Origin: Castellaniella sp049651205
Lineage (GTDB): Bacteria > Pseudomonadota > Gammaproteobacteria > Burkholderiales > Burkholderiaceae_B
Direction of reading: 5' to 3'
DNA: 64,000 bases
NCBI RefSeq assembly: GCF_049651205.1
Contig: NZ_JBASBR010000015.1
Location: forward strand, 1 to 64,000
The notes beneath the pieces were generated by a model, which searched no databases, was not told the origin of the DNA, and was given only the letters and a program-made list of their open reading frames with translations. Made by a program: the position numbers and the translations under genes. This document shows, one piece after another, positions 16,263 to 25,362 of this stretch (the stretch's first letter is position 1; every line of letters starts with the position of its first letter).

Positions 16263-16556
16263 TTACTCGCCCACCACCTGGGTGTGCACAACTTCGGGGG
16301 GCTTGGCAAAAAAGCCACCCACAATGCCGCGCCAGGCTTGGAAATCTTCGGATTCGCGGAAATGCGTCATGTGGTCTTCCAGTGTTTGCCAGTGGATTTG
16401 CAGCACGTATTGATCGGGGTTCTCGATGACGTGGTGCAGCTCGAGGCGATGAAAGCCGCGTGCGCGCTGAAACAAGGGCAGGGCCTTTTGTACGCCGGCT
16501 TCAAAATCAGCCTGTGCGCCGGGTTTGACGGTGATGTGCGCCATTTCGCGGATCAT
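16263..16556 (-). CDS. ABM-type (antibiotic biosynthesis monooxygenase) domain protein
   Basis: This 97-residue single-domain protein has a ferredoxin-like alpha-beta fold of the ABM superfamily. The opening is MAHITVKPGAQADFEAGV, with HVIENPDQYVLQIHWQTLEDHMTHFRES in the middle. Members include quinone-forming monooxygenases and heme-degrading enzymes, but many have no known role. The ATG at 16556 has AGGAAA eight bases upstream. It lies just downstream of the oxidase gene on the same strand, so the two may be co-transcribed. The specific substrate cannot be predicted. Confidence 0.75.
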   Translation of the reverse strand: MIREMAHITVKPGAQADFEAGVQKALPLFQRARGFHRLELHHVIENPDQYVLQIHWQTLEDHMTHFRESEDFQAWRGIVGGFFAKPPEVVHTQVVGE

Positions 16557-16583
16557 ATCGGTTTCCTGTGTTTAAGAAGTAAA

Positions 16584-17699
16584 TCAAGCCTTGATTATGC
16601 GCTGTACCACGTGATCTGCAATGGCCAGGCAAGAAGTTAGTCCAGGGGACTCAATCCCGTAAAGATTGACCAGGCCGTTTATCCCATGGGTGTCTGGGCT
16701 CTGGATTACAAAATCGGGCTCTTCACCATCTGCCGGTATCAGTTTGGGCCGGATGCCCGAGTAGCTGGGGTGCAGGGCATTGTCGGGCAGGGCTGGCCAG
16801 TAGCGCCGGATTGCTGCGTAGAAGTTCTCGGCACGTCTGGGGTCGACGGTGTAATCCAGTGTGTCCACCCACTCCACGTCCGGGCCAAAGCGTGCCTGGC
16901 CGGCCAAGTCGATTGTCAGGTGCACGCCCAGGCCGCCGGGCTCGGGGATGGGGTAGATCAGATGTGTAAAGGGTGAGCGCCCTGACAAGGCATAGTAGTT
17001 GCCCTTGGCATACCGGCCTGTGGGAATGCTGCCGGATGGCACCCCCTCGATGGCGGTGGCCACGGCTTGTGCCTGCAGGCCCGCGCAATTGATCACATGG
17101 CGCGCAGCAATATCCATGGGCTCCGCCCCGCCGATGTGCAGCACGATGGGGGCCTTGCCTGTCGTGATGCGGCCGCCCAGCACGGGGGATTGCAGTGCCA
17201 GCAAACCGCCAGCGGTTTCAAGGTCGCCCAGCAAGGCAAGCATCAGGCCGTGGCTGTCGATAATGCCGGTTGAGGGTGACTCCAGGGCCGCCACACAGCG
17301 CAATGCTGGTTCTCTGGACTGTGCCTCGTCTTGCCCAAGCCAACGCAAATTGTGCACCCCGTTGGCCTGAGCCGCCTGCTGCAGTGTCCGTAGACGATCA
17401 GTTTGTGCTGGTTGGGTGGCCACAATCAGCTTGCCGCATCGCTGGTGATCCACCCTGTGCTGCGTGCAGTAGTCGTACAGCATTTCGCGGCCTCGCACGC
17501 ACAGCTGTGCTTTTAGCGACCCCTTTGGGTAGTAGATCCCGGCGTGGATGACTTCGCTGTTGCGCGAGCTGGTGATGCTGCCGATGGCGGATTCGGCTTC
17601 AAGCACGAGGGTTTCAAGCCCGGCCTGAGCGCAGGCCCGCGCGGTGGCCAGGCCAACCACGCCGGCGCCAATGACGACGCAATCCAGGGTTTCAGTCAT
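16584..17699 (-). CDS. FAD-dependent oxidoreductase, LhgO/L-2-hydroxyglutarate dehydrogenase-like
   Basis: This 371-residue DAO-superfamily flavoprotein has an N-terminal dinucleotide-binding motif VVIGAGVVGLATARACAQAG. SSRNSEVIHAGIYYPKGSLKA follows, as in LhgO and L-2-hydroxyglutarate dehydrogenases. The C-terminal GIRPKL and GLVNLYGIESPGLTSCLAIA segments are also family features. LhgO oxidises L-2-hydroxyglutarate to 2-oxoglutarate and passes electrons to the membrane quinone pool. The exact substrate here is an inference. The gene is divergent from ohrR. Confidence 0.75.
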   Translation of the reverse strand: MTETLDCVVIGAGVVGLATARACAQAGLETLVLEAESAIGSITSSRNSEVIHAGIYYPKGSLKAQLCVRGREMLYDYCTQHRVDHQRCGKLIVATQPAQTDRLRTLQQAAQANGVHNLRWLGQDEAQSREPALRCVAALESPSTGIIDSHGLMLALLGDLETAGGLLALQSPVLGGRITTGKAPIVLHIGGAEPMDIAARHVINCAGLQAQAVATAIEGVPSGSIPTGRYAKGNYYALSGRSPFTHLIYPIPEPGGLGVHLTIDLAGQARFGPDVEWVDTLDYTVDPRRAENFYAAIRRYWPALPDNALHPSYSGIRPKLIPADGEEPDFVIQSPDTHGINGLVNLYGIESPGLTSCLAIADHVVQRIIKA

Positions 17700-17746
17700 G
17701 GGGTGGTTCGAGCAGTGCGGAAATCGCCATTCTAAGGCACCTGAAA

Positions 17747-17764
17747 TTAATCGTTTGCTATTAA
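17747..17764. promoter_or_regulatory. Candidate OhrR operator
   Basis: TTAAT (17747-17751) and ATTAA (17760-17764) form a perfect inverted pair separated by eight bases, in the gap upstream of ohrR. AT-rich dyads of this kind are typical of MarR/OhrR self-regulation. Because the gap is divergent, the site could also affect the oxidoreductase gene. Confidence 0.4.
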
Positions 17765-17789
17765 ATAGTGCGCGATGTAATATTGAGAC

Positions 17790-18275
17790 ATGGATAAACA
17801 GCTTACCGCGGCATCATCTGCCGTTTCCCGCCCTCTCAGCCTGGATGCCCAGCTGTGCTTTGCCCTGTATTCGGCGCAGCTGGCCATGGGCAAAATCTAC
17901 CGGCAACAACTGGCAGTGCTGGGCCTCACATATCCCCAGTATCTGGTGATGCTGGTGCTCTGGGAAACCGATGGCCTGACGGTGTCTGCGCTTGGTGATC
18001 GCCTGTATCTGGATTCGGCCACGCTCACCCCGCTGCTCAAGCGCTTGCAAAGTCTCGGCCTGCTGGGCCGCAACCGAAGCCGGGCAGATCAACGCCAGGT
18101 GCTGGTGTCGCTTACGCCGGCGGGCCGGGCGCTGCAAAGGCAGGCTCAGGCCATCCCGCACGGGGTGTTGTGTGCCACCGGATGCAGCCCGGATCAAGCT
18201 CATATGCTGAAGTCCACCCTCGAAAACCTGCGTGCGCATCTGTTGCACGCTGCCGAAAACCCGGCCGTGCAATAA
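17790..18275 (+). CDS. ohrR: OhrR, MarR-family organic hydroperoxide sensor
   Basis: This 161-residue winged-helix repressor has the OhrR hallmark LDAQLCFALYSAQLAM near residues 23-37. Its cysteine is the peroxide-sensing residue that is oxidised to release DNA. The winged helix contains TVSALGDRLYLDSATLTPLLKRLQ and a wing with RSRADQRQVLVSLT. A further cysteine pair in GVLCATGCS near the C-terminus could provide the resolving thiol of two-Cys OhrR types. It lies directly upstream of ohr on the same strand, the usual partner. Confidence 0.9.
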   Translation: MDKQLTAASSAVSRPLSLDAQLCFALYSAQLAMGKIYRQQLAVLGLTYPQYLVMLVLWETDGLTVSALGDRLYLDSATLTPLLKRLQSLGLLGRNRSRADQRQVLVSLTPAGRALQRQAQAIPHGVLCATGCSPDQAHMLKSTLENLRAHLLHAAENPAVQ

Positions 18276-18284
18276 CGCGCGCTT

Positions 18285-18306
18285 CGGCCGGCCCCGGGGC
18301 CGGCCG
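18285..18306. repeat. Perfect 22-bp GC palindrome between ohrR and ohr
   Basis: A perfectly self-complementary GC-only sequence (CGGCCGGCCCC and its complement) lies ten bases after the ohrR stop. It has no T-run, so it is not a standard intrinsic terminator. It may reduce read-through from ohrR into ohr or stabilise the ohrR message. Confidence 0.5.
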
Positions 18307-18392
18307 GATGTGCCGGATGCAAGGTCATCAGAAAAGTAGTCGCTTGTGGTGCCGGCGCTTTTCTTTAGAACCGCACCACCAGGAGTTCAACC

Positions 18393-18818
18393 ATGACAGT
18401 CGAAAACGTTCTCTATACCGCACATGCAACTGCCACGGGCGGCCGCGATGGCTCCGCCAAGTCTTCAGATGGCCGCCTGGATGTCAAACTGTCTGTACCT
18501 AAAGAGATTGGCGGTGATTCTGGCCCCGGCACTAATCCAGAGCAACTGTTTGCTGCCGGGTATTCAGCCTGCTTCCTGGGCGCTCTTAAATTGGTGGCCG
18601 GCAAAGAAAACGTCAAGCTGCCCGCTGACACGCAAATTGCTGGTTCGGTGGGTATTGGCCCCATCCCCACGGGGTTTGGCCTGGCGGTCGAGCTCAAGAT
18701 CTCGGCACCAGGCGTTGACCACGCCAAGCTGGAGGATCTGGTGCAAAAAGCTCACATCGTGTGCCCGTACTCCAACGCCACGCGCAATAACATCAATGTC
18801 AAACTGACAGTGGCGTAA
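18393..18818 (+). CDS. ohr: Organic hydroperoxide resistance protein Ohr
   Basis: This 141-residue thiol peroxidase of the Ohr/OsmC family reduces fatty-acid and alkyl hydroperoxides. Both catalytic cysteines are present, in GYSACFLGAL and HIVCPYSNATRNNI. The expected arginine and glutamate-bearing segments (KEIGGDSGPGTNPEQLFAAGY) precede the first cysteine. An AGGAG ribosome site stands seven bases before ATG. It probably has its own promoter in the 117-base gap and is controlled by OhrR. Confidence 0.95.
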   Translation: MTVENVLYTAHATATGGRDGSAKSSDGRLDVKLSVPKEIGGDSGPGTNPEQLFAAGYSACFLGALKLVAGKENVKLPADTQIAGSVGIGPIPTGFGLAVELKISAPGVDHAKLEDLVQKAHIVCPYSNATRNNINVKLTVA

Positions 18819-18828
18819 GGCTTTGGCT

Positions 18829-18862
18829 GGGGTGCGCCGCCTTGCTGCAGGCGATGCACCCC
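18829..18862. terminator. Hairpin between convergent ohr and thiolase genes
   Basis: GGGGTGC (18829-18835) pairs with GCACCCC (18856-18862), with additional inner GCC/GGC pairing. It lies in the 66-base gap between the ends of two convergent genes. There is no T-run, so it is a possible rather than proven terminator. Confidence 0.4.
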
Positions 18863-18884
18863 CGAAGGTTCTTGCAGGCGCGCC

Positions 18885-20054
18885 TTATAACCGCTCGATG
18901 ATTGTGGCCGTGGCCATGCCATGGCCTATGCACATCAGTTGCAGGCCGAGCGTGCCGTCGGTGGCCTCCAGGCCGCACAGCATCTTACCCATCAGCCCGG
19001 CACCCGTGGCGCCCAGGGGATGACCATGGGCGATAGCACCGCCCCAGGGGTTGGCCTTCTCCAGGCCTTCAGGAAATGCCTGACCCCAGGCCAGCACCAC
19101 GCTGGCGAATGCTTCGTTGATTTCGATCCAGTCCAGATCGCGGACGGTCAACCCGCTGCGCCGCAGCGCTTCGTGCGTGGCTGGGATGACGCCGTCGAGT
19201 TGCATGATGGGGTCTGAGCCGATGGCAATCCGGGCACGGAAGCGAGCCCGAGGGCGCAGGCCGTCGCGCCGGGCTTGATCGCGGTCACCGACCAGAACCA
19301 GCGCGGCTCCGTCGGCAATTTGGCTGGCATTGGCGGCAGTAATCCGGCCTTTGCCGACTGGCCGAAACACCGGTTTCATGGTCGCCATGCGGGCTTGGTC
19401 GGTGGTGGAGCGAATGCCTTCGTCGCGATCCAGCACAAGTGGCTGGCCATCCGCGCTTATGCCGGGCCAGGAAATTAGTTCGGCGTGATGCCCCGCCTGG
19501 GCCGCCGCCCAGGCGCGCGCATGGCTGGCTCGGGCATAGTCGTCCAGCGCCTGGCGATCGAGGCGCCAGTGTTCGGCGATCCGCTCGGCGCTTTCAACCT
19601 GGTGGATCAGCGGATAGCGGGCCAGCAAATCGGGGTTCAGGCCATCGAAACCGGCAAAATCGTCGCGGCCCAGGGTCAGGTCGGTGAACATGGGCACGCG
19701 CGACATGCTTTCGACGCCGCCGGCCAGGATGTAATGGGCATCGCCGGCTGCCACGGCTTGAGCGGCGAAGTGCACGGCCTGCTGGCTGGAACCGCACATG
19801 CGATTGAGGGTAACGCCGGGCACCTGTTCGCCCAGGCTGGAAAGCAGGGCGGCCTGCCGGGCGATGTTGGCGCCTTGTTCGCCGGCCTGGCTGACGCAGC
19901 CGGCGATCAGGTCATCGATGTGTGCAGCGGGCTGGCGCTGATGCATTTGGTTGATCAGTGCCGCCAACAGGGCGTCGGGACGCGTGTTGCGCAGGGCACC
20001 CAGGCGGCGCCCGAACGGGCTGCGGATGGCATCGATGAGGACGGCTTCTGACAT
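18885..20054 (-). CDS. Thiolase (acetyl-CoA C-acyltransferase)
   Basis: This 389-residue thiolase cleaves 3-ketoacyl-CoA with CoA to give acetyl-CoA and a shortened acyl-CoA. The nucleophilic cysteine is in LNRMCGSSQQAVHFAAQA, the histidine in GGAIAHGHPLGATGA, and the second cysteine in QLMCIGHGMATATIIERL. I chose ATG 20054 (MSEAVLIDAIRSPFGR), the family N-terminus. The longer frame to 20501 overlaps the upstream enoyl-CoA hydratase in another frame. It is the last gene of the operon. Confidence 0.92.
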   Translation of the reverse strand: MSEAVLIDAIRSPFGRRLGALRNTRPDALLAALINQMHQRQPAAHIDDLIAGCVSQAGEQGANIARQAALLSSLGEQVPGVTLNRMCGSSQQAVHFAAQAVAAGDAHYILAGGVESMSRVPMFTDLTLGRDDFAGFDGLNPDLLARYPLIHQVESAERIAEHWRLDRQALDDYARASHARAWAAAQAGHHAELISWPGISADGQPLVLDRDEGIRSTTDQARMATMKPVFRPVGKGRITAANASQIADGAALVLVGDRDQARRDGLRPRARFRARIAIGSDPIMQLDGVIPATHEALRRSGLTVRDLDWIEINEAFASVVLAWGQAFPEGLEKANPWGGAIAHGHPLGATGAGLMGKMLCGLEATDGTLGLQLMCIGHGMATATIIERL

Positions 20055-20085
20055 GAGGTTTCCTGGTTGTGAGTTGGCGCCGGCG

Positions 20086-20865
20086 CTAGTGGCCGTTGAA
20101 GACCGGCGATCGCTTTTCGAGAAAAGCATCAAGGCCTTCATGTAAATCATGCGTTTTGACGCCGGCCAGAAAAGCAGCGCGCTCGGCGTCGAGCTGGCCC
20201 TCGAGGCTGCGCGACAAGGAAGCGCGCAACAAGGCCTTGGTGCGGCCCAGGGCATCGGTGGGGCCGTCGGCCAGCTGTTGCAGCAAGGCGTCGGCCTGGG
20301 TTTGCAGCTCGGCGGCTGGGACGATGCGATTGACGAGGGAAAGCTGCAGGGCTTGCCGGGCATCCAGTGGCTCGCACAGCAGGGCCAGTTCCATCGCCTT
20401 GCGCAAGCCGACGATGCGCGGCAGGTGCCAGGTGGCCGAGGCGTCCGGGCTGGCGCCGATGCGTGCATAGGCCAGATCGAAGCGGGCGTCGTCGGCGGCA
20501 ATGGCCAGATCAGCCGCCAGCAGGATGCTTAGGCCCGCGCCGGCGACGGCGCCGTGGGCGCAGGCCAGCACGGGAACGGGCAGGCGGGCCAGGGCCGATA
20601 GAGCGGCGTGCAAGGGATCGATGAGGTCAGGGCCGATGGCATCCGGCGCCGCACGGATGGCGCTGACGTCGCCGCCCGCCATGAAGGCGCGCCCCGCCCC
20701 GCGCAGCATCACTGCGCGGACCTGCGGGGTATTGGCGATGCGGGTGATGGCGTCGTGGAATGCATGGGCGCCAGCGCCGTCGATGGCATTCAAGGCTTTG
20801 GGGCGGTCGAAAGTAATGCGGGCGCATGCCCCCTGGATGTCGAGCCGGATGGAAGAAGCGGGCAT
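20086..20865 (-). CDS. Enoyl-CoA hydratase/isomerase family protein (PaaG-like active site)
   Basis: This 259-residue crotonase-fold protein has oxyanion-hole segments GRAFMAGGDVSAIR and HGAVAGAGLSILLAADLAIA intact. At the position of the usual catalytic glutamates it reads IGASPDASATWHLPR. This resembles the aspartate-bearing PDAGGTW segment of PaaG isomerases rather than a typical hydratase. It probably hydrates or isomerises an enoyl-CoA in the pathway fed by the adjacent ligase. It sits between the tetR gene and the thiolase gene. Confidence 0.85.
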   Translation of the reverse strand: MPASSIRLDIQGACARITFDRPKALNAIDGAGAHAFHDAITRIANTPQVRAVMLRGAGRAFMAGGDVSAIRAAPDAIGPDLIDPLHAALSALARLPVPVLACAHGAVAGAGLSILLAADLAIAADDARFDLAYARIGASPDASATWHLPRIVGLRKAMELALLCEPLDARQALQLSLVNRIVPAAELQTQADALLQQLADGPTDALGRTKALLRASLSRSLEGQLDAERAAFLAGVKTHDLHEGLDAFLEKRSPVFNGH

Positions 20866-20877
20866 AGTCGTCGGGCC

Positions 20878-21471
20878 TCAGTGATGGGGTTGTAGATCCG
20901 GCAGCGCAGCCTGCAGAAGCTGCTGGATGAAGGCTTCGGGCGACAGACGGCCATCGGGCCGATACCAGCGTACGGTCGAGTTGATGCCGGCCAGCAGGTA
21001 TTTGCGCAGGATGACTGGGTCGCCCCGGGCCAGGCCGTGGGCCACCGCTTCGTCGATGACTTGATGCCAGAGCTGTTCGTAGGCCTCGCTGAGTGCGCGG
21101 ATTGGTTCGCGCGCCTCGGGTGACAGGCTGCGCCATTCGTAGATCATGGCGTGCATGGCGTCGCCGCCCACGCCGCTGATGATGCTGTGCATGTGCAGGT
21201 GCAACATGCCTTCCAGCCGCTGGGCGGGGTCGTGGTTGTGGGCCAGCAAGGCGCGGGCCTCGTCGATGACGGACTGGATGCCGTTGGCCATGACGGCTAC
21301 AAGGATTTCTTCCTTGCTGCGGAAGTGATGAAACAGACTGCCCGATTTCAGGCCAACCGCGTCGGCCAATTCGCGTACGGTGGTGCGTTCGTAACCATGC
21401 TGATGGAATAGGCGGCCGGCCTTCAGGATGATCCGGGTGCGTGTATCGGTTTCGATCGGGGCGGATTTCAT
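20878..21471 (-). CDS. TetR-family regulator
   Basis: This 197-residue repressor-type protein has an N-terminal helix-turn-helix (RTTVRELADAVGLKSGSLFHHFRSKEEILVAV). The all-helical C-terminal ligand domain resembles that of fatty-acid and acyl-CoA-responsive TetR proteins. Its start overlaps the acyl-CoA ligase stop by four bases (ATGA). It probably controls its own operon in response to the acyl-CoA made by the ligase. The palindrome at 28180-28189 is a candidate target. Confidence 0.88.
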   Translation of the reverse strand: MKSAPIETDTRTRIILKAGRLFHQHGYERTTVRELADAVGLKSGSLFHHFRSKEEILVAVMANGIQSVIDEARALLAHNHDPAQRLEGMLHLHMHSIISGVGGDAMHAMIYEWRSLSPEAREPIRALSEAYEQLWHQVIDEAVAHGLARGDPVILRKYLLAGINSTVRWYRPDGRLSPEAFIQQLLQAALPDLQPHH

Positions 21472-23285
21472 GCGTACAAGGCCTCGATCTGCTCGGTGTA
21501 CAGGTGATAGATGCTGGCGCGGCGGACCTTCATGGTGGCCGTGACCTCGCCGTCGTCATGGTCGAGCTCTTTGGTCAGGAGATGAAAACGCTTGATCTGG
21601 GCGACAGACGCGAGGTTGGCGTTGGAACGGTCGATTTCGGCCTGGATCAGTCCCAGGACGGCGGGGTGTTCGGCCAGGGAACGGAAGTGCGTAAAGGCCA
21701 GGCCCTGGGTTTCCGCCCATTTGGCCACTGTGTCGAATTCGATCTGGATCAGGGCGGTGACGTATTTGCGGCCGTCGGCGATGACGATGCATTCCTTGAC
21801 ATAGGGGCTGGACTTGGCCGCGTTCTCGATTTCCGTGGGCGTCAGGTTTTTTCCACCCGAAGTGATCATGATGTCTTTGAGGCGATCCAGGATGCGCAGC
21901 ATGCCGGCTTCTTCGGCGGCCACGTCGCCGGTGCGCAGCCAGCCGTCCTGCAGCGCGACGCGCGATTGTTCGGGGTCTTTGTAGTAGCCCTCGAAGACCA
22001 TGTCGCCGCGGATCAATAGCTCGCCGGCCTCACCCAAGCGGTGCTCCACCCCCAGGATTGGTTCGCCGGCGGTGCCGGGCACGATGCGGTCGGGGTGCTG
22101 GCCCAGGATCATGCCGGTGCTTTCGGTCAGGCCGTAGACCTCGACCAGCGGGACGCCCAGCGTGCGGAAATACTGCAGGACACTTTGCGGAATGGGTGCG
22201 GCACCGGTTAGGGCGATACGTGTCTGGCGCAGGCCAATGAAGTTGCGCAGCGCGCGCAGGATCAGTAGATACCAGAAAGCGTAGATGCAGCGTTGCCTTA
22301 GGGTGCGCTGGCGCGCCGACTGCCAGGCAAAGGGCGTGCAGGCCCGCAGGGCGCGCTGGTAAAGGGCACGCGACCAGGGCCGGGCCTCGAGCATTTTGAT
22401 GGTGATGGCGGCGTGCAGTTTTTCCCAGATACGCGGCACGCCCAGGAACAGGGTGGGCGCGACTTCGCGCAAGTCTTCCTGGATGGTGCGCAGGGATTCG
22501 CCAAAATTGATCTGGGCTCCAGTGTAGATGGGCACGAAGGTGGTGAGCATCTGCTCGGCCACATGGCACAGCGGCAGGTATGACAGGTGCCGCTCGCCGG
22601 CGCCCAGGCCCAGCCTGTCGATGATGCCGGGGGCCACGGCACGCATATTGCGATATGAAATCATGGCACCCTTGGGTTTGCCGGTGGAGCCCGAGGTATA
22701 GATCATCAGGCCGATGTCTTCCAGCCGCTGGCGGGCCAGCGCCGCCTCGATGCGGCCCGGATCGGCGGCGAAGCGGCGTGCACCCTCGGATTCGAGTTCG
22801 GTGTAAGGCGTGATCAGTGCGCGGTCTTCGGGTGCGAAATTGCGCAGCCCTTTGGTTTCGATGACCACGATGCGTTTCAGGTCGGGCAGCTGCGCCCGGC
22901 ATTCCAGGACCTTGTCGACCTGTTCCTGGTCTTCGCAGATGACGATGGACACGTCCGCATGCCGCAGCACATAGCCGATTTCGGCGGCGGGGCTGGTGGA
23001 GTACAGGCCCACGGCCACGGCGCCGATGGCGCCGGCGCCCATCTGGCTCAGCACCCATTCGATGCGGTTTTCCGACAGGATGCCCACATGGCCGCCGGCG
23101 GGCAGGCCGAGTGCCTCCAGGCCCAGGCCGAGGTGACAGGATCGCGTCCAGTATTGGCGCCAGGAGCATGGCTGCCAGATGCCGAAATCTTTTTGCCGGA
23201 TGGCGACGCGGTTCGGGATGCGGGCCGCCTGCTCGCGCAGCATCTGCGGCAGGGTGAGAGCAGGAAGTTCCAGGGGCATAGTCAT
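21468..23285 (-). CDS. AMP-dependent acyl-CoA ligase (long-chain type)
   Basis: This 605-residue adenylate-forming enzyme activates a carboxylic acid to its CoA ester through an acyl-AMP. The ATP-binding motif YTSGSTGKPKGAMISYRN and the LRTGDVA and RLKDIMITSGGKNLTPTEIE motifs are intact. It belongs to the FadD15-like long-chain group (the insertion containing VPRIWEKLHAAITIKM). The adjacent Liv-type transporter suggests the acid is imported rather than derived from membrane lipid. The actual acid is unknown. Confidence 0.9.
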   Translation of the reverse strand: MTMPLELPALTLPQMLREQAARIPNRVAIRQKDFGIWQPCSWRQYWTRSCHLGLGLEALGLPAGGHVGILSENRIEWVLSQMGAGAIGAVAVGLYSTSPAAEIGYVLRHADVSIVICEDQEQVDKVLECRAQLPDLKRIVVIETKGLRNFAPEDRALITPYTELESEGARRFAADPGRIEAALARQRLEDIGLMIYTSGSTGKPKGAMISYRNMRAVAPGIIDRLGLGAGERHLSYLPLCHVAEQMLTTFVPIYTGAQINFGESLRTIQEDLREVAPTLFLGVPRIWEKLHAAITIKMLEARPWSRALYQRALRACTPFAWQSARQRTLRQRCIYAFWYLLILRALRNFIGLRQTRIALTGAAPIPQSVLQYFRTLGVPLVEVYGLTESTGMILGQHPDRIVPGTAGEPILGVEHRLGEAGELLIRGDMVFEGYYKDPEQSRVALQDGWLRTGDVAAEEAGMLRILDRLKDIMITSGGKNLTPTEIENAAKSSPYVKECIVIADGRKYVTALIQIEFDTVAKWAETQGLAFTHFRSLAEHPAVLGLIQAEIDRSNANLASVAQIKRFHLLTKELDHDDGEVTATMKVRRASIYHLYTEQIEALYA

Positions 23286-23294
23286 GAGCGTTTG

Positions 23295-24128
23295 TCAGGA
23301 AAGCCAGCGCTTTCTGCGCTTGTAGTGCTTGAGGTCACGGAAGCTGCGGGCCTCGCCGGCGCCGCCCACCCCCAGGTAGAATTCCTGCACGTCCGGGTTG
23401 CCGGCCAGCTGCTCGGCCGGACCATCGATGACGACCTTGCCGGATTCCATGATGTAGCCGTAGTCGGAGATCGCCAGCGCGACAGAGGCGTTCTGTTCGA
23501 CCAGCAGCATAGCCGTGCCCTGTTCGGCGTTGATGCGCGCGATGATGGTGAAAATGTCCTCGACCAGCATGGGCGATAGCCCCAGCGAGGGTTCATCGAG
23601 CAGCATCAGTGCGGGGCGGGCCAGCAGCGCCCGGCCGATGGCCAGCATCTGTTGCTCGCCACCGGACAGATAGCCCGCCAGGCTGCGGCGGCGTTCGTGC
23701 AGGCGGGGGAAATATTCGTAGACCAGGCTAAATGCCTGGTGCGCCCCGCGCCGTCCAGGCAGGGCGTAAGTGGCGGCGATGAGGTTTTCCTCGACACTTA
23801 GATCCTCAAAGACGCGGCGGCCCTCCATGACGTGGCTGATGCCGGCATGCACCAGCGCCTGGGGCTGCAGAGCTGCCGTATCCTGTTGCGCGAAGGTGAT
23901 CCGCCCTTTGACGAGCGCGCCGTCTTCCAGTTCGAGCAGGCGCGAGATTGCCTTGAGGGTTGTGGTCTTGCCGGCGCCGTTACTGCCCAGCAGGGCGACC
24001 ACCTGCCCGGGCGGCACGGCCAGCGACAGGCCCCGCAGCACCTGGACCGCCTTGTTGTAGACCACCTCGATATTCTGGATATCGAGGAGGGGTGCGGTGT
24101 TGGCGGGAGGTGTAGTGAGCGGGGCCAT
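23295..24128 (-). CDS. LivF-like ABC transporter ATP-binding protein
   Basis: This 277-residue ATPase has Walker A LLGSNGAGKTTTLKAISRL, signature YLSGGEQQMLAIGRALLARP and Walker B ALMLLDEPSLGLSP. The C-terminal extension beyond about residue 245 is longer than in amino-acid LivF proteins. It pairs with the LivG-like ATPase at 27284-28129 to drive one importer. It lies nine bases from the ligase gene. Confidence 0.9.
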   Translation of the reverse strand: MAPLTTPPANTAPLLDIQNIEVVYNKAVQVLRGLSLAVPPGQVVALLGSNGAGKTTTLKAISRLLELEDGALVKGRITFAQQDTAALQPQALVHAGISHVMEGRRVFEDLSVEENLIAATYALPGRRGAHQAFSLVYEYFPRLHERRRSLAGYLSGGEQQMLAIGRALLARPALMLLDEPSLGLSPMLVEDIFTIIARINAEQGTAMLLVEQNASVALAISDYGYIMESGKVVIDGPAEQLAGNPDVQEFYLGVGGAGEARSFRDLKHYKRRKRWLS

Positions 24129-24134
24129 GGCGGT

Positions 24135-25325
24135 TCAGTCCAGGACGATCCAGTCTGAGGCCGGTACCATTTTTTTCTGACTGACATCGGCGCGATAGAT
24201 GCGGCCATAGGGCAGGGAGTTACCCTTCACGCTGATGGGCACTCCGATGATGCCGCCGGTGTCGAAGTTCTGGATGGATTCCAGACTGGCCTTGAGATTG
24301 GGTGTCGTCAGCGGCTTGTCGGCGGCCAGGGTGCGTTTGGCCGCTTCGGTCAGCAGCATGGCGGACAGGAAACCTTGCATGTAGGCGGTGCTTTGGTATT
24401 CCGGACGCAGTTCACGGATTTTTTTCAGCATCGGTGCGTCGGGCGCGTCATCGTAGTAGTAGCGAAACGGCATGACCCCCATGAAGCCGTCGGCGTTCTC
24501 GCCCATTTTCATGACGGTGGAATTGTCCATGGTCCAGAAGGTGCCCATGTACTTGGTCTTCAGGCCCATTTGACGGCCTTGCGAAATGAATTCGGGGATG
24601 GGCGCCAGGACGTAGCCGTGAAAGATGGTGTAGTCGGGGTTGGCTCGGCGCAGTTTGAGTGCTTCGGTCGAGACGTCCACGCTGCCCGGCGGTGTCATGA
24701 TGGTGGCAGCCACTTTTAACCCCAGCGCTTCGGCGGCAGCGGTGGATTTTTCGATTGGGTCGCGGCCGAATTCAGTGTCCGAATAGACGAAGGCGACCTT
24801 GGCACCGGGCTTTTCCTGGGCGATGTAGCGCAGCAGGATGCCGAACATTTCGGTGTAGTCCGGGCCAACCAGGAACTGCGCCGGAAAGGTTTCGGGATTG
24901 TTGATTTCCGAAGCAAAGGACGCGCCGGTCATCAGGATGTTGCCCAAACGGTTGAGCTCGGGATTGATGGTCTTGGAAAACCCGGTCGAGTCACCGTAGT
25001 AAAGGTGGACTTCGTTTTGGCTCGTGATTTTTTTGAAGGCGGCTACGGACACATCCACCTTGTAGGCCGTGTCCTCGGGGACGTAACGGACTTGGCGGCC
25101 TTCGATGCCGCCGGCTTCGTTGAGTATTTTGATGTAGTCGCCCATGCCTGCGTGGATGCCCACGCCGGCGAAAGCGAAGACTCCGCTCATGGGGATGGAG
25201 CCGCCGATGACGATGTCGGACTTGTCCTGGGCGTGGGCGGCCGTGCCCAGGGCAAGCCCGGCGGCCAAGGAAAGTGGCAGGGCCCACATGCGGGCCAGCC
25301 GTGCGAGAGGGGAACCGTGTTTCAT
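24135..25325 (-). CDS. Periplasmic binding protein of a Liv-type ABC importer
   Basis: This 396-residue type I periplasmic ligand-binding protein has a signal peptide with a hydrophobic core (ALPLSLAAGLALG) and a cleavage site after AHA. The mature part starts QDKSDIVIGGSIPMSG. I chose ATG 25325 because AGGAGG lies six bases upstream. Two Venus-flytrap lobes follow. Family members bind branched-chain amino acids, urea, amides or aromatic acids. The catabolic neighbours favour a carboxylic acid, which is inference. Confidence 0.88.
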   Translation of the reverse strand: MKHGSPLARLARMWALPLSLAAGLALGTAAHAQDKSDIVIGGSIPMSGVFAFAGVGIHAGMGDYIKILNEAGGIEGRQVRYVPEDTAYKVDVSVAAFKKITSQNEVHLYYGDSTGFSKTINPELNRLGNILMTGASFASEINNPETFPAQFLVGPDYTEMFGILLRYIAQEKPGAKVAFVYSDTEFGRDPIEKSTAAAEALGLKVAATIMTPPGSVDVSTEALKLRRANPDYTIFHGYVLAPIPEFISQGRQMGLKTKYMGTFWTMDNSTVMKMGENADGFMGVMPFRYYYDDAPDAPMLKKIRELRPEYQSTAYMQGFLSAMLLTEAAKRTLAADKPLTTPNLKASLESIQNFDTGGIIGVPISVKGNSLPYGRIYRADVSQKKMVPASDWIVLD

Positions 25326-25362
25326 GCTGCCTCCTGGTGTCATAAAGAAGGGACCGGTACGG

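Noticed and set aside
20055..20501. N-terminal extension of the thiolase
   Set aside because: It overlaps the enoyl-CoA hydratase gene in another frame, and the thiolase family N-terminus starts at 20054.
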